This document shows positions 6,202 to 14,853 of a stretch of DNA of 17,386 nucleotides, in pieces. The notes below the pieces were generated by a model. It saw only the letters and a list, made by a program, of their open reading frames with translations. It ran no database searches and was not told where the DNA came from. A program made the translations under genes and the position numbers. Within the stretch, counting starts at the first letter, position 1. Each line of letters starts with the position of its first letter. The DNA is from Colimorpha sp002372855 (GTDB lineage Bacteria > Bacteroidota > Bacteroidia > Bacteroidales > P3): the NCBI GenBank assembly GCA_946621635.1, contig CAMOOR010000044.1, positions 1 to 17,386 of the forward strand. Direction: 5' to 3'.

Positions 6202-7191
6202 ATGAATATAAAAAGAACCATTATATTGGGGCTGCTTATGGCGGTGGCCACCGTGGCCGGAGCACAGGACAAAGCGCTGATGCAGAGCTATCAGTCGCGC
6301 CTGTCCACGCTCATTGAGCGCATCGCCGGCGCCCCCACCGACAATGAACGCTACCTGGCTTCGGAGGAGGCTGTGCAGCTGCTCTGCAAGGCCCTCGACG
6401 AGGAGGAGTCCGAACGTTGGAAGTGGACGCTGCCCGACTACGTCTCCGTCCTTACGGCCCCCGACGGCAAGTTCCGTATCTTCTCCTGGGCCGTCATCCG
6501 CGACAACGGCGAGTTCGAGTGCTTTGGCATCGTGCAGTACTACAACGAGCGCGAAGAGGAGTACGTCTACCGGCTGCTCAACGACAAGTCTGAGGAAATC
6601 ATGAACCGCGAGGAGAGTGTCCTCACGGCCGACAACTGGTTCGGCGCCATCTACCAGGAGCTTATCCAGGTCAGCGCCGGCGAACGCACCTACTACACTC
6701 TCCTGGGCTGGAACGGGGTGGACAACATCACGGACCGCAAGGTCATCGAGCCCGTGTGGATCAAGGGCGGCGAGCCGCAATTTGGTGCCCCGTTGTTCCG
6801 TCGTCTGCGCAACCAGCGCCGTGTGGTGCTGGAGTATACCAACGACGCCATGGTGAGCCTCGGCTACGAGACCCAGACGGTGCAGGAGGTGGAGCACAAA
6901 CGCGAGAAGGTGAAAGGCACCAACCGTCACCGCACGGTAGAAATCGTGAAGGAGCACAAAGAGAAGGTGATCATATTCGATGAGCTCGAGCCCCAGATTC
7001 CAGGCATGGAAGGCCTATACCAATACTATGTGCCGTCGGGCACCGAGCTGGCTTTTGCCTTCGTCGATGGTAAATGGGAACTCCGCACGGGTGCCCAAGG
7101 CCGCCTCACCAACAAAAAGCTGAACAAGGATTTTGCCCCGCTGCCCAAGCAGGCTCCCAGCTATGATTTTAACCGAAACGGCGATAACTGA
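6202..7191 (+). CDS. Secreted protein of unknown function
   Basis: I do not recognise a named family. The 329-residue protein starts with a clear Sec signal peptide (MNIKRTIILGLLMAVATVAGA, predicted cleavage after residue 21), so it is exported to the periplasm or cell surface. There is no lipobox cysteine. The mature part has an N-terminal acidic helical region, a middle with aromatic-rich strands (YYTLLGWNGVDNIT, about 169-182) and a charged segment with EHKREKVKGTNRHRTVEIVKEHKEKV (about 232-257). I recall similar YYTLLGW proteins as uncharacterised in other Bacteroidota. The gene ends 23 bases before dxs and the two probably share a transcript. A weak -7-like TACCTTCG lies at 6156-6163 without a good -33 match. 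Confidence 0.8.
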   Translation: MNIKRTIILGLLMAVATVAGAQDKALMQSYQSRLSTLIERIAGAPTDNERYLASEEAVQLLCKALDEEESERWKWTLPDYVSVLTAPDGKFRIFSWAVIRDNGEFECFGIVQYYNEREEEYVYRLLNDKSEEIMNREESVLTADNWFGAIYQELIQVSAGERTYYTLLGWNGVDNITDRKVIEPVWIKGGEPQFGAPLFRRLRNQRRVVLEYTNDAMVSLGYETQTVQEVEHKREKVKGTNRHRTVEIVKEHKEKVIIFDELEPQIPGMEGLYQYYVPSGTELAFAFVDGKWELRTGAQGRLTNKKLNKDFAPLPKQAPSYDFNRNGDN

Positions 7192-7214
7192 ACCCCAAAC
7201 ACTAAACACCAGAC

Positions 7215-9095
7215 ATGACCCTGCGCGATATCAATAGTCCTGCCGACCTCAAGAAGTTAAAACCCAACCAGCTACAGTCCATAGCCGACGAGCTGCGCTC
7301 CTATATTGTCGATACCCTCTCCACCCATCCCGGCCACCTGGCCTCGAGTCTTGGAACGGTGGAACTGACAGTGGCTCTGCACTATGTTTTCAATACGCCC
7401 GACGACAAGCTTATCTGGGACGTGGGTCATCAATCCTATGCGCACAAGATTCTGACCGGCCGTCGCGAAGCCTTCCAGACGGTGCGTACCTACGGCGGCA
7501 TCAGCGGTTTCCCCAAGATGAGTGAAAGTCCATACGACGCTTTCGGCACGGGCCACAGCTCCACATCCATCTCCGCAGCCCTCGGCATGGCCGTGGCATC
7601 GCGCATGCAGGGCAACGATACCCGCAAGCACATTGCCGTCATCGGCGACGGCTCGCTCACCGGTGGCCAGGCCTTTGAAGCCCTCAACAATGTCGGCATC
7701 ACCAAAGCCAATATCATCGTCATTCTCAACGACAACGGTATCTCCATCGACAAGGCCGTCGGCGGCCTCAACAACAACCTGATGCGTATCACCTCGTCGC
7801 CGCGCTACAACCAGCTGAAGGAGCAGGTGTGGCAACGGCTGGACACCGGCAAGGGCTTCAGCCAGCGGTCCAAAGGGTTCGCACAGAAGATGACCCGTTT
7901 GGCGAAAACTATCGCCCTCGGCACCCCCAATGTCTTCGAGGCTCTCGGCATCAGATACTTTGGACCCGTCGACGGACACGACATCGTGGGTTTGACGGAA
8001 ATCCTCGAACGTCTGAAGAACCTCGGTGGCCCCATGCTGTTGCATGTGGTGACCCGCAAAGGCAAAGGCCTCAAGCAGGCGGAGCAGAACCCTATAGTGT
8101 ATCATGCGCCCGGCAAATTCGATGCACAGACAGGGCAGCAGATACTGAGCAGTACGCAGGGCAAACCCATCAAATTCCAGGAGGTTTTTGGCCATACCAT
8201 CATTGAACTTGCCAAGCAGAACCCCGCCATCGTGGGCATCACGCCGGCCATGGCCACAGGCTGTTCCCTGAACATGATGATGGACTGCATGCCCGACCGC
8301 GTCTTCGACGTGGGCATTTCGGAGCAGCATGCCGTTACCTTCGCCGCCGGACTGGCAGCGCAAGGGTTGGTGCCGTTCTGCAATATCTACTCTTCGTTCG
8401 CACAGCGCGCCTACGACCAGATTATCCACGATGTTGCCCTCCAGAATCTCCCCGTCGTTTTCTGTCTGGATAGGGCAGGCCTTGTGGGCGACGACGGCCC
8501 AACACACCATGGTGTCTTCGACTTGGCGGCCCTCCGGCCCGTTCCCGGTCTCACTATCTGTGCTCCCATGGACGACCACGAGCTGCGCGACATGATGTTT
8601 ACTGCCCAACAGCCCGGCCATGGTCCCATCGTCATACGCTATCCGCGTGGCGCAAGCGTCTACAGCGACTGGCAGTCGCCCATGAAAGCCATCGAGATAG
8701 GGAAGGGGCGCTGCCTGCGAGAGGGGAGCGACGTGGCTTTCGTCAGCCTCGGGTTCCCGGGCAACGACGCTCTTGCCGCCGCCGACACACTCGCCAACGA
8801 GGGCATCTCGGCTGCCGTTTATGACATGCGTTTTCTGAAACCCTTGGACGAACATTTACTCGATGCCATTGCCGCCAAAGGATACAGGCGTATTGTCACT
8901 ATTGAGGACGGCGTCAGACTGGGAGGTTTTGGCGAAGCGGTGGAAACATATTTTGCCGAGCATCATCCTGAACAGGTTTCACGTATCAGCGTTTTAGCCA
9001 TTCCCGACGAGTTCGTCACTCACGGCAGCATATCCCAACTGAAACACGACTGCCATATCGATCTACAATCACTAGTCGCCGCAGCAAAGCAATAA
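7215..9095 (+). CDS. dxs: 1-deoxy-D-xylulose-5-phosphate synthase
   Basis: DXS condenses pyruvate and glyceraldehyde 3-phosphate to DXP, the entry step of the MEP isoprenoid pathway, using thiamine diphosphate. The 626-residue protein has the family length. Visible features are the N-terminal THPGHLASSLG with catalytic His41, the ThDP/Mg motif GDGSLTGG...NDN (144-174), and the catalytic Glu370 in DVGISEQHAVTFAAGLA. The phosphate-binding region DRAGLVGDDGPTHHG follows at about 419-433. The transketolase C-terminal domain covers about 495-620. The following 176 bases to the convergent thioesterase gene are AT-rich and hold no gene or convincing terminator that I can see. Confidence 0.97.
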   Translation: MTLRDINSPADLKKLKPNQLQSIADELRSYIVDTLSTHPGHLASSLGTVELTVALHYVFNTPDDKLIWDVGHQSYAHKILTGRREAFQTVRTYGGISGFPKMSESPYDAFGTGHSSTSISAALGMAVASRMQGNDTRKHIAVIGDGSLTGGQAFEALNNVGITKANIIVILNDNGISIDKAVGGLNNNLMRITSSPRYNQLKEQVWQRLDTGKGFSQRSKGFAQKMTRLAKTIALGTPNVFEALGIRYFGPVDGHDIVGLTEILERLKNLGGPMLLHVVTRKGKGLKQAEQNPIVYHAPGKFDAQTGQQILSSTQGKPIKFQEVFGHTIIELAKQNPAIVGITPAMATGCSLNMMMDCMPDRVFDVGISEQHAVTFAAGLAAQGLVPFCNIYSSFAQRAYDQIIHDVALQNLPVVFCLDRAGLVGDDGPTHHGVFDLAALRPVPGLTICAPMDDHELRDMMFTAQQPGHGPIVIRYPRGASVYSDWQSPMKAIEIGKGRCLREGSDVAFVSLGFPGNDALAAADTLANEGISAAVYDMRFLKPLDEHLLDAIAAKGYRRIVTIEDGVRLGGFGEAVETYFAEHHPEQVSRISVLAIPDEFVTHGSISQLKHDCHIDLQSLVAAAKQ

Positions 9096-9271
9096 TCCAG
9101 AGGGGAACCAATGTATTATTCGGGATATAAATCAAATATTTCTACTTAACATAACCCCGATATTCAATTTTTAAAATTAACAAAATACGAATAAAACGCA
9201 ACAATTTATTCTGCGACATCAAATTTGCAGACTAAGTGTAGATCGCCGTTAACTAAAAAATAGCAGTCTTT

Positions 9272-10000
9272 TTAAATCTGCAAGATTTTCGCCGCTACGC
9301 TAAGTCCACGAGAATTCGATATTTGGACAAAAGTTGCACCATTGTCCTGTTTACGCAAAACTGAGAGCGTGTCGTCGGGTTGTGTTTCGTGTTGGTAATT
9401 GACTTCGATGCTGAACGGTTTGTCAATGTCGAAATCGGTCTGCATCATGCTGTCGATGGCCAGTTTGACGTATTCCGAATTGTTGACGTGCTGGGCGTGG
9501 TCGATCAGCGAAAACAGCGCCGGCTGTTCAAACTGTCCGTCCGGATCGGTCATGTCGGGCAACCGCAGACGCTCCAGCGTGCTGTGATCCGTGGCTTCCA
9601 CGTATCGGTATTCGTAGTTGTCCAGGACTTCTTTCAGACGGATGGGTCTACGCGATGTGAAATCAATCACGGGCCAATAGGTTGTGCCGGCCAGGAGTGT
9701 CTCGCCCTTTGTGTCCACCATGCGGTAGTCGCGGAAGGCAAACAGGCCATCGTTGCCGCGCGACCACGTACTTAACATAACCTTTTCGAAGGCCGCGGGA
9801 CGCCTATATATAATATAGTACGCGCGCGAGATAATCCATATGCGGTTCTGGCTGACCATGTCCTCGTAGCCGATACCGGTGGCTTTGCTGTGGAATTCGG
9901 AAACCTCCTGGCACAGCCTCACGGCTGCCCAAGGGTGCAGACGGTCATGGCGGTCACAAAGATACGACGGAATATCGATTGGAAGTTCAAATAGATCCAT
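9272..10000 (-). CDS. Acyl-ACP thioesterase (FatA/FatB-like)
   Basis: Enzymes of this family hydrolyse acyl-acyl carrier protein to release free fatty acids in the cytoplasm. The 242-residue protein has the double hot-dog layout: an N-terminal half (1-120) with SEFHSKATGIGYEDM and RIWIISRAYYIIYRRP, and a C-terminal half (160-242) with the signature DHAQHVNNSEYVKLAID (167-183). Its HVNN at 171-174 matches the catalytic HVNN of the plant and bacterial enzymes. There is no signal peptide. The start lies five bases after the argS stop, so it is the second gene of the argS operon. Chain-length preference cannot be read from the sequence. Confidence 0.88.
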   Translation of the reverse strand: MDLFELPIDIPSYLCDRHDRLHPWAAVRLCQEVSEFHSKATGIGYEDMVSQNRIWIISRAYYIIYRRPAAFEKVMLSTWSRGNDGLFAFRDYRMVDTKGETLLAGTTYWPVIDFTSRRPIRLKEVLDNYEYRYVEATDHSTLERLRLPDMTDPDGQFEQPALFSLIDHAQHVNNSEYVKLAIDSMMQTDFDIDKPFSIEVNYQHETQPDDTLSVLRKQDNGATFVQISNSRGLSVAAKILQI

Positions 10001-10005
10001 ATAGT

Positions 10006-11787
10006 TTACATTCTTTCAGGTACTTCAATTCCAAGAATGGCCATGGTGTTCTTCAGTGCCGTGGCTACCATGGCGCACAGAGTCACGCGGAAATGCTTCA
10101 CCTTCGGGTCGGTCTCCTTCAGTATGGGAGTGTCCTGATAGAAACTGTTGAAGGCCTTGGCCAGGTCATATGCGTAGTTGGCTACCATGGCGGGGCTGTA
10201 GGCTACGGCCGCCTGACGGATAGTCTCGGGCATGGAGTGCAGGGCCTTGACCACCATGCGCTCTTTCTCGTTCATCTGCACACCGTCGTGGGTCTCTCCC
10301 CCACTCTCCCCTGCCTTGCGCACAATGCTGCGGATACGGGCGTGGGTGTACTGGATGAAGGGACCTGTGTTGCCGTTGAAATCGATACTCTCGGCGGGAT
10401 TGAACAGCATGTTCTTCGTCGGGTCTACCTTGAGAATGAAATATTTGAGGGCTCCGAGGGCGAGGATGTGATAAAGGTGTTTCTGTTCCTCGGGGCTCAG
10501 CTCGTCGTTCTTGCCGTGTTCACGGCTCATCTCCTCGGCGGTCTTTTCCATCTCGTCTATGAGGTCGTCGGCATCCACCACCGTGCCTTCGCGGCTCTTC
10601 ATCTTGCCGTTGGGCAGTTCCACCATGCCGTAGCTGAGGTGGTAAACTTTATCGGCCCAGTCGAATCCCAGTTTTCCGAGGATGAGTTTCAGCACCTTGA
10701 AGTGATAATCCTGCTCGTTTCCAACGACATAAATCAGGCGTTCGGCACCGAAGTCGTTGTGGCGCAACTGGGCCGTGCCGAGGTCCTGGGTCATGTACAC
10801 GCTGGTGCCGTCGCTGCGCAGCAGCACCTTCTGGTCGAGGCCGTCGCCCGTGAGGTCGCAGCATACGGCCCCGTCGGCGCGGCGGTAGAATACGCCCATA
10901 TCCAATCCCTTCTGCACCAACTCTTTGCCAAGCAGATAGGTGTTTGATTCATAGTATACCTTGTCGAAGCCGACACCGAGGCGATGGTAGGTCTCGTCGA
11001 ATCCGGCATACACCCAACCGTTCATCTTCTCCCACAGGGCGCGGACTTCCTTGTCGCCTTCTTCCCAACGTTTCAACATCTGCTGTGCCTCCACCATCAG
11101 GGGCGCCTCCTTCTTGGCCTGCTCCTCCTCTACCCCACTCTCCATCAGCTTCTTGATTTCTTCCTTATAGTGTTTGTCAAACTCCACATAATATTTGCCC
11201 ACCAGGTGGTCCCCTTTCATGCCGGTGCTCTCGGGGGTCTCGCCGTTGCCGTAGCGCAGCCAGGCCAACATGCTCTTGCAGATATGGATACCGCGGTCGT
11301 TCACCAGGTTGACCTTCTTCACATTGGCGCCGTTGGCGGCAAGCAACTGGCTGACGGACCAGCCCAGGAGGTTGTTGCGGATATGGCCTAGATGCAACGG
11401 CTTGTTGGTGTTGGGCGACGAATATTCAACCACCACTGGAGCTTCTTTTGGGTCCACTGCGCGGAGGCCAAAGCCTTCGTCGGCAGCCTTCTCGGCAACG
11501 AAAGAGGTCCAGTACCCGTCCGAAATCTCGAAGTTGAGGAACCCTTTGATGACATTGTATCCCTCCACCAGCGGCAGGCTGCCTTTCACGGCCTCGCCAA
11601 TCTCGTTGGCCACCGCCTCCGGACTCTTGCGCGCCTGCTTCACATAGGGGAACACCACGAGGGTGTAATCGCCTTTGAATTCCTTGCGGGTGTCCTGCAA
11701 AACGATGCTTTCCGGTGCGGCCTCGATGCCGTAGAGCGATTTCAGTGCGTCGGCAACTGCCTGAGAGAGTGTGGTTGTGATATTCAT
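10006..11787 (-). CDS. argS: Arginine--tRNA ligase
   Basis: ArgRS attaches arginine to tRNA-Arg and needs the tRNA for amino acid activation. The 593-residue class I enzyme has the Add-1 N-terminal domain (about 1-100), the HIGH-type motif as HLGHIRNN at 132-139 inside EYSSPNTNKPLHLGH, the KMSKS-equivalent KMKSREGT at 395-402, and a C-terminal DALR anticodon-binding domain (about 470-593, with FNGNTGPFIQYTHARIRSI at its edge). It is the first gene of a two-gene operon with the thioesterase and has a close-to-consensus promoter 34 bases upstream. A tRNA-Arg(ACG), one of its substrates, is encoded at the other end of the window. Confidence 0.97.
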   Translation of the reverse strand: MNITTTLSQAVADALKSLYGIEAAPESIVLQDTRKEFKGDYTLVVFPYVKQARKSPEAVANEIGEAVKGSLPLVEGYNVIKGFLNFEISDGYWTSFVAEKAADEGFGLRAVDPKEAPVVVEYSSPNTNKPLHLGHIRNNLLGWSVSQLLAANGANVKKVNLVNDRGIHICKSMLAWLRYGNGETPESTGMKGDHLVGKYYVEFDKHYKEEIKKLMESGVEEEQAKKEAPLMVEAQQMLKRWEEGDKEVRALWEKMNGWVYAGFDETYHRLGVGFDKVYYESNTYLLGKELVQKGLDMGVFYRRADGAVCCDLTGDGLDQKVLLRSDGTSVYMTQDLGTAQLRHNDFGAERLIYVVGNEQDYHFKVLKLILGKLGFDWADKVYHLSYGMVELPNGKMKSREGTVVDADDLIDEMEKTAEEMSREHGKNDELSPEEQKHLYHILALGALKYFILKVDPTKNMLFNPAESIDFNGNTGPFIQYTHARIRSIVRKAGESGGETHDGVQMNEKERMVVKALHSMPETIRQAAVAYSPAMVANYAYDLAKAFNSFYQDTPILKETDPKVKHFRVTLCAMVATALKNTMAILGIEVPERM

Positions 11788-11820
11788 ATATTATTATTTA
11801 TTAGATTCAAAAATAAAATG

Positions 11821-11852
11821 CAAAAATAAGAAAAATATTCCATCCTGCAAAA
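11821..11852 (-). promoter_or_regulatory. Bacteroidota-type promoter for argS
   Basis: On the minus strand TTTTG (11852-11848) and TATTTTTG (11828-11821) are separated by 19 nt. This fits the Bacteroidota consensus and gives a leader of roughly 30 nt before the argS start at 11787. Confidence 0.75.
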
Positions 11853-11955
11853 TATAATTTCAAACAGCGGTTCTACCGCCACCTTCACGCTTCCACGTCA
11901 TGTCCGGGAAGATTCGAAAAAAAGATGTCCGTCGCAGTGTTTTTTTTCAGGATTG

Positions 11956-11987
11956 TTTGTTCATGTCAATTTTATTTTGTACCTTTG
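11956..11987 (+). promoter_or_regulatory. Bacteroidota-type promoter for the 81-aa gene
   Basis: TTTG (11956-11959) and TACCTTTG (11980-11987) are separated by 20 nt and followed by CAG, a full match to the consensus. The predicted start is around 11992, giving a leader of about 36 nt before the ATG at 12028. Confidence 0.85.
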
Positions 11988-12027
11988 CAGTCGTAAAAGT
12001 ATTTATTAACCATTAACATTTTGCCAT

Positions 12028-12273
12028 ATGGATTTACAAAGTATCACCACCCTGATGCTGTCCGGCGACTACAAGGACCGCATGAAAGCTGAGTATTATC
12101 ATCTGCAAAACCGCAAGGAGAATCTTGAAGCAGTGGTAAAACTGTGGGATGCCGGCAAGCTGCCCTTCACCCCCGACTGCCCGCGCAGTATCTATGACCT
12201 GCAGCTGCGTGCCATGAACGATTACATGGCAGTGCTTGAGGCCCGCGCCAAAATTGAAAAGATTGTCCTGTAA
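12028..12273 (+). CDS. Small cytoplasmic protein, 81 aa, unknown function
   Basis: The protein is a short, charged, mostly helical chain with no signal peptide or membrane segment: a helical N-terminal part (DYKDRMKAEYYHLQNRKENLEA, split around residues 14-35), a small turn with LPFTPDCP (44-51), and a C-terminal helix (LRAMNDYMAVLEARAKIEKI). The pattern of an EYxxL helix, a turn and a QxxAMxxYxxxLExR helix resembles, from memory, small proteins labelled crAss001_48-related that occur in phages and Bacteroidota genomes. That assignment is tentative. It is a single-gene unit with a consensus promoter and a strong terminator, so it is likely well expressed. Its codon use and base composition look like the neighbours, and there are no phage genes nearby. 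Confidence 0.8.
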   Translation: MDLQSITTLMLSGDYKDRMKAEYYHLQNRKENLEAVVKLWDAGKLPFTPDCPRSIYDLQLRAMNDYMAVLEARAKIEKIVL

Positions 12274-12295
12274 GGTGCGCTAAAATCCACTCTTC

Positions 12296-12330
12296 GCCCG
12301 CGGCATAAACATGCCTGCGGGCTTTTTTTT
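12296..12330 (+). terminator. Rho-independent terminator after the 81-aa gene
   Basis: GCCCGCGGCAT (12296-12306) pairs with ATGC-C-T-GCGGGC (12311-12322) around loop AAAC, with a single bulged T, and is followed by eight T (12323-12330). It separates the small gene from tgt. Confidence 0.9.
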
Positions 12331-12374
12331 GTTTTCCAAAACAATATCATCAATGGTAATGCGTTATTAGATAC

Positions 12375-13511
12375 ATGATTGATAAACTCACATTCGACCT
12401 ACAAGCCACCGACGGCGATGCCCGTGCCGGCCTCATCCATACCGATCACGGCGACATCCAGACCCCTATCTTCATGCCTGTCGGAACCGCCGGAACAGTT
12501 AAAGCTGTACATCAACATGAGTTGCGTAACGATATTGGTGCCCAGATAATTCTTGGCAATACATACCACCTGTACCTCCGTCCGGGCTGCGACCTCCTAA
12601 GGCAAGCCGGCGGGCTGCACGAATTCAATGGTTGGGACCGCCCCCTGCTCACCGACAGCGGCGGCTTCCAGGTCTTCTCCCTGGCTTCCAACCGCAAGCT
12701 CAAAGAGGAAGGATGCACCTTCCGCAGTCATATCGACGGCAGCAAACACCTCTTCACCCCAGAGAATGTCATGGAGACCGAGCGCATCATCGGGGCCGAC
12801 ATAATGATGGCTCTGGACGAATGCTGTCCAGGGGATGCCGATAAACGCTATGCTCAACGTTCAATGGAACTTACACATCGTTGGCTCGACCGTTGCATTA
12901 AACGTTTCAACGAGACCCAACCCCTCTACGGACACCACCAGGCGTTGTTCCCCATTGTGCAGGGGTGCCAGTACGAGGAGCTGCGCAAGGTCAGTGCTGA
13001 ATACATAGCCGGCAAGGATCCCGAAGGCTGCGCCATCGGCGGACTGGCTGTCGGCGAGCCTACCGAAGTGATGTACAGGATGATCGAGGTTGTCAACGCC
13101 ATCCTCCCCAAGGACCGTCCGCGCTACCTCATGGGTGTCGGCACACCGCAGAACCTCCTCGAGGCCATCGAACGCGGAGTCGACATGTTCGACTGTGTCA
13201 TGCCCACGCGCAACGGCCGCAACGGGCTCCTATTCACCGCCGAAGGGACCATCAACATCAAAAACAAGAAATGGGAGTCCTGCTTCGACCCCATCGACCC
13301 GACCTCCTCGGCCGAGGCCGACCGCGTCTATACCCTCGCCTATCTTCACCACCTGATCCGCGCCGAGGAAATCCTTGGCCTTCAGATATGTTCCATCCAC
13401 AATCTGAGGTTCTATCTGTGGCTCGTCGGCGAGGCACGAAAGCACATTTTTGCCGGCGACTATGCCTTGTGGAAGAGTGCCATGGTGGGCAAGCTCGGAC
13501 GCCGGTTGTAG
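12375..13511 (+). CDS. tgt: Queuine/preQ1 tRNA-ribosyltransferase (TGT)
   Basis: TGT exchanges guanine 34 of tRNAs with GUN anticodons for a queuosine precursor. The 378-residue TIM-barrel protein has DSGGFQVFSL with Asp94, ALDECCP with Asp148, AIGGLAVGE (220-228) for substrate binding, and the nucleophile Asp273 in MFDCVMPTRNGRNG. The C-terminal zinc site is incomplete: where many bacterial enzymes have a CxCxxC cluster, this one reads DPTSSAEADRVYT (308-320), although the later His342 in SIHNLRFY is kept. I recall Bacteroides TGTs also lacking these cysteines, so this is probably a lineage trait. No convincing promoter of its own is visible in the 44 bases after the upstream terminator. Confidence 0.95.
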   Translation: MIDKLTFDLQATDGDARAGLIHTDHGDIQTPIFMPVGTAGTVKAVHQHELRNDIGAQIILGNTYHLYLRPGCDLLRQAGGLHEFNGWDRPLLTDSGGFQVFSLASNRKLKEEGCTFRSHIDGSKHLFTPENVMETERIIGADIMMALDECCPGDADKRYAQRSMELTHRWLDRCIKRFNETQPLYGHHQALFPIVQGCQYEELRKVSAEYIAGKDPEGCAIGGLAVGEPTEVMYRMIEVVNAILPKDRPRYLMGVGTPQNLLEAIERGVDMFDCVMPTRNGRNGLLFTAEGTINIKNKKWESCFDPIDPTSSAEADRVYTLAYLHHLIRAEEILGLQICSIHNLRFYLWLVGEARKHIFAGDYALWKSAMVGKLGRRL

Positions 13512-13550
13512 AACGTGTTGATTATTTGTTGATATTTTCAGCTACTGACT

Positions 13551-13582
13551 TTTAACTCTTTAATAAAAAAAATGTATTTTTG
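13551..13582 (+). promoter_or_regulatory. Promoter of the glycosyltransferase/sigma-factor operon
   Basis: TATTTTTG at 13575-13582 is a good -7 element, with TTTA at 13551-13554 (one mismatch to TTTG) at the correct 20-nt spacing. It lies 23 bases before the glycosyltransferase start. This looks like a housekeeping-type promoter; I cannot tell whether the operon's own sigma factor also uses a site here. Confidence 0.6.
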
Positions 13583-13605
13583 TAGGCTGAAACAAATAAT
13601 GACAA

Positions 13606-14811
13606 ATGTTCGATTTTTCGCACTTTCTAACTGATACACAATCTATTGTTTTCACCGCTTTGATGGTGTTGGCATTGCTATTCTGCTGCCTTTATTACGG
13701 ATTGTTCCATTTTCGCATCGGCCGTTGGCACCGCAAATCGAAACCCCAGGAAAACACCGACGACCAGGCCAAGGGGTCTCTGCCACCGGTGAGCGTGGTG
13801 CTTACGGCACACAACGACGTCGTGTGGCTCAAGGAGAACCTCGTCTATCTCTTGGAGCAGGATTATCCTGACTTCGAGGTCGTTGTGGTGGACTACCTGA
13901 GCCAGGACGACACGGCAAGCGTGCTGAAGCTCCTGAAGGATTACTACCCGAAGTTGAAGATTGTCCCCTTTGTCGGCAATATTTCCGTGCGCGAGGGCGT
14001 CTCCTCGCACGAGGATGTCAACCTCTTCCAGGGCAAGAAATACCCCCTCTCCATCGGCATCAAAAGTGCCAAGAACGACATCCTTCTCCTGGCCGATCCC
14101 GACTGCACCCCCAAGAACATGCAGTGGCTTCGTGGCATGGTGAAGGGATACTTGAAGAAAGACACTCAAATCGTACTGGGTTTCTGCGGGTTGAATCGTA
14201 CCAAAACACTCCTGGACGCCCTGCAGCAATACGACAATCTGGCCTACAGCTCGCACTATCTGGGCTGCGCCCTTCTGGGCCATCCCTACACCGGTTCGGG
14301 ACGCAACCTCAGCTATCGCCGCAGCTTCTTCTTCAAGCGCGGCGCCTTCATCAGCCACTACAGCGTCGCCGGCGGCTCGGACGACCTCTTCATCTACCAG
14401 AACGCCACGCGCTCCAACACTGCCATCAGCATCAGCGACGACGCCTGCCTGAGCACCGAACCCAAGAAGACCTTCGGCGAATGGAACAAACTGCGCCGGG
14501 CCCGCGTGTCGACACGCAACTGGCACAGCGTCGGCGGTCGCATGATGGAAGACCTCCTGCCCATATTCACACTGCTCTTCTACGCCATGGCTGCACTCCT
14601 GGTCGTCGGCAGCGGCATGCCGTGGGGCGTGGTGCTCATCGCCGTCGTGCTGAAATGGGCTTGGCAGATTGTCGCGTTCGCCCAGCTCTGCAAACGGTTT
14701 GAGGCCGGTTGGGTATACCTCGCGGCACCACTTTTTGAAATTTATTTTATCATTGCAAATACTATTTTGGTCTTAACGCCGTTAGATAATAACAGAAAAT
14801 TCAGCAAATAG
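13606..14811 (+). CDS. Membrane-bound family 2 glycosyltransferase
   Basis: This protein probably transfers a sugar from a nucleotide donor to a lipid or polysaccharide acceptor at the inner membrane. The 401 residues begin with one membrane segment (about 14-33). A GT-A domain follows: PPVSVVLTAHNDVVWL (60-75), a DxD-type DPDC at 164-167, GSGRNLSYRR (230-239), GGSDD (256-260) at the expected acceptor-base position, and RRARVSTR (297-304) near the usual QxxRW site. Two or three C-terminal membrane segments lie at about 317-336, 339-360 and 368-392. It is the first gene of an operon with the sigma factor 42 bases downstream. The product cannot be named, but a cell-envelope role is likely. Confidence 0.88.
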   Translation: MFDFSHFLTDTQSIVFTALMVLALLFCCLYYGLFHFRIGRWHRKSKPQENTDDQAKGSLPPVSVVLTAHNDVVWLKENLVYLLEQDYPDFEVVVVDYLSQDDTASVLKLLKDYYPKLKIVPFVGNISVREGVSSHEDVNLFQGKKYPLSIGIKSAKNDILLLADPDCTPKNMQWLRGMVKGYLKKDTQIVLGFCGLNRTKTLLDALQQYDNLAYSSHYLGCALLGHPYTGSGRNLSYRRSFFFKRGAFISHYSVAGGSDDLFIYQNATRSNTAISISDDACLSTEPKKTFGEWNKLRRARVSTRNWHSVGGRMMEDLLPIFTLLFYAMAALLVVGSGMPWGVVLIAVVLKWAWQIVAFAQLCKRFEAGWVYLAAPLFEIYFIIANTILVLTPLDNNRKFSK

Positions 14812-14853
14812 GCTCCGTTGCGAGCCCGATGCTGGACCAAACGACGCCGAAGA

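Noticed and set aside
9096..9271. Terminators for the convergent dxs and thioesterase genes
   Set aside because: Only weak 5-bp pairings (for example TCTGC/GCAGA) are present, with no T-run in the right place on either strand.
12028..12273. Prophage remnant around the 81-aa gene
   Set aside because: There are no integrase, structural or lysis genes and no attachment repeats, and the neighbours argS and tgt are intact.
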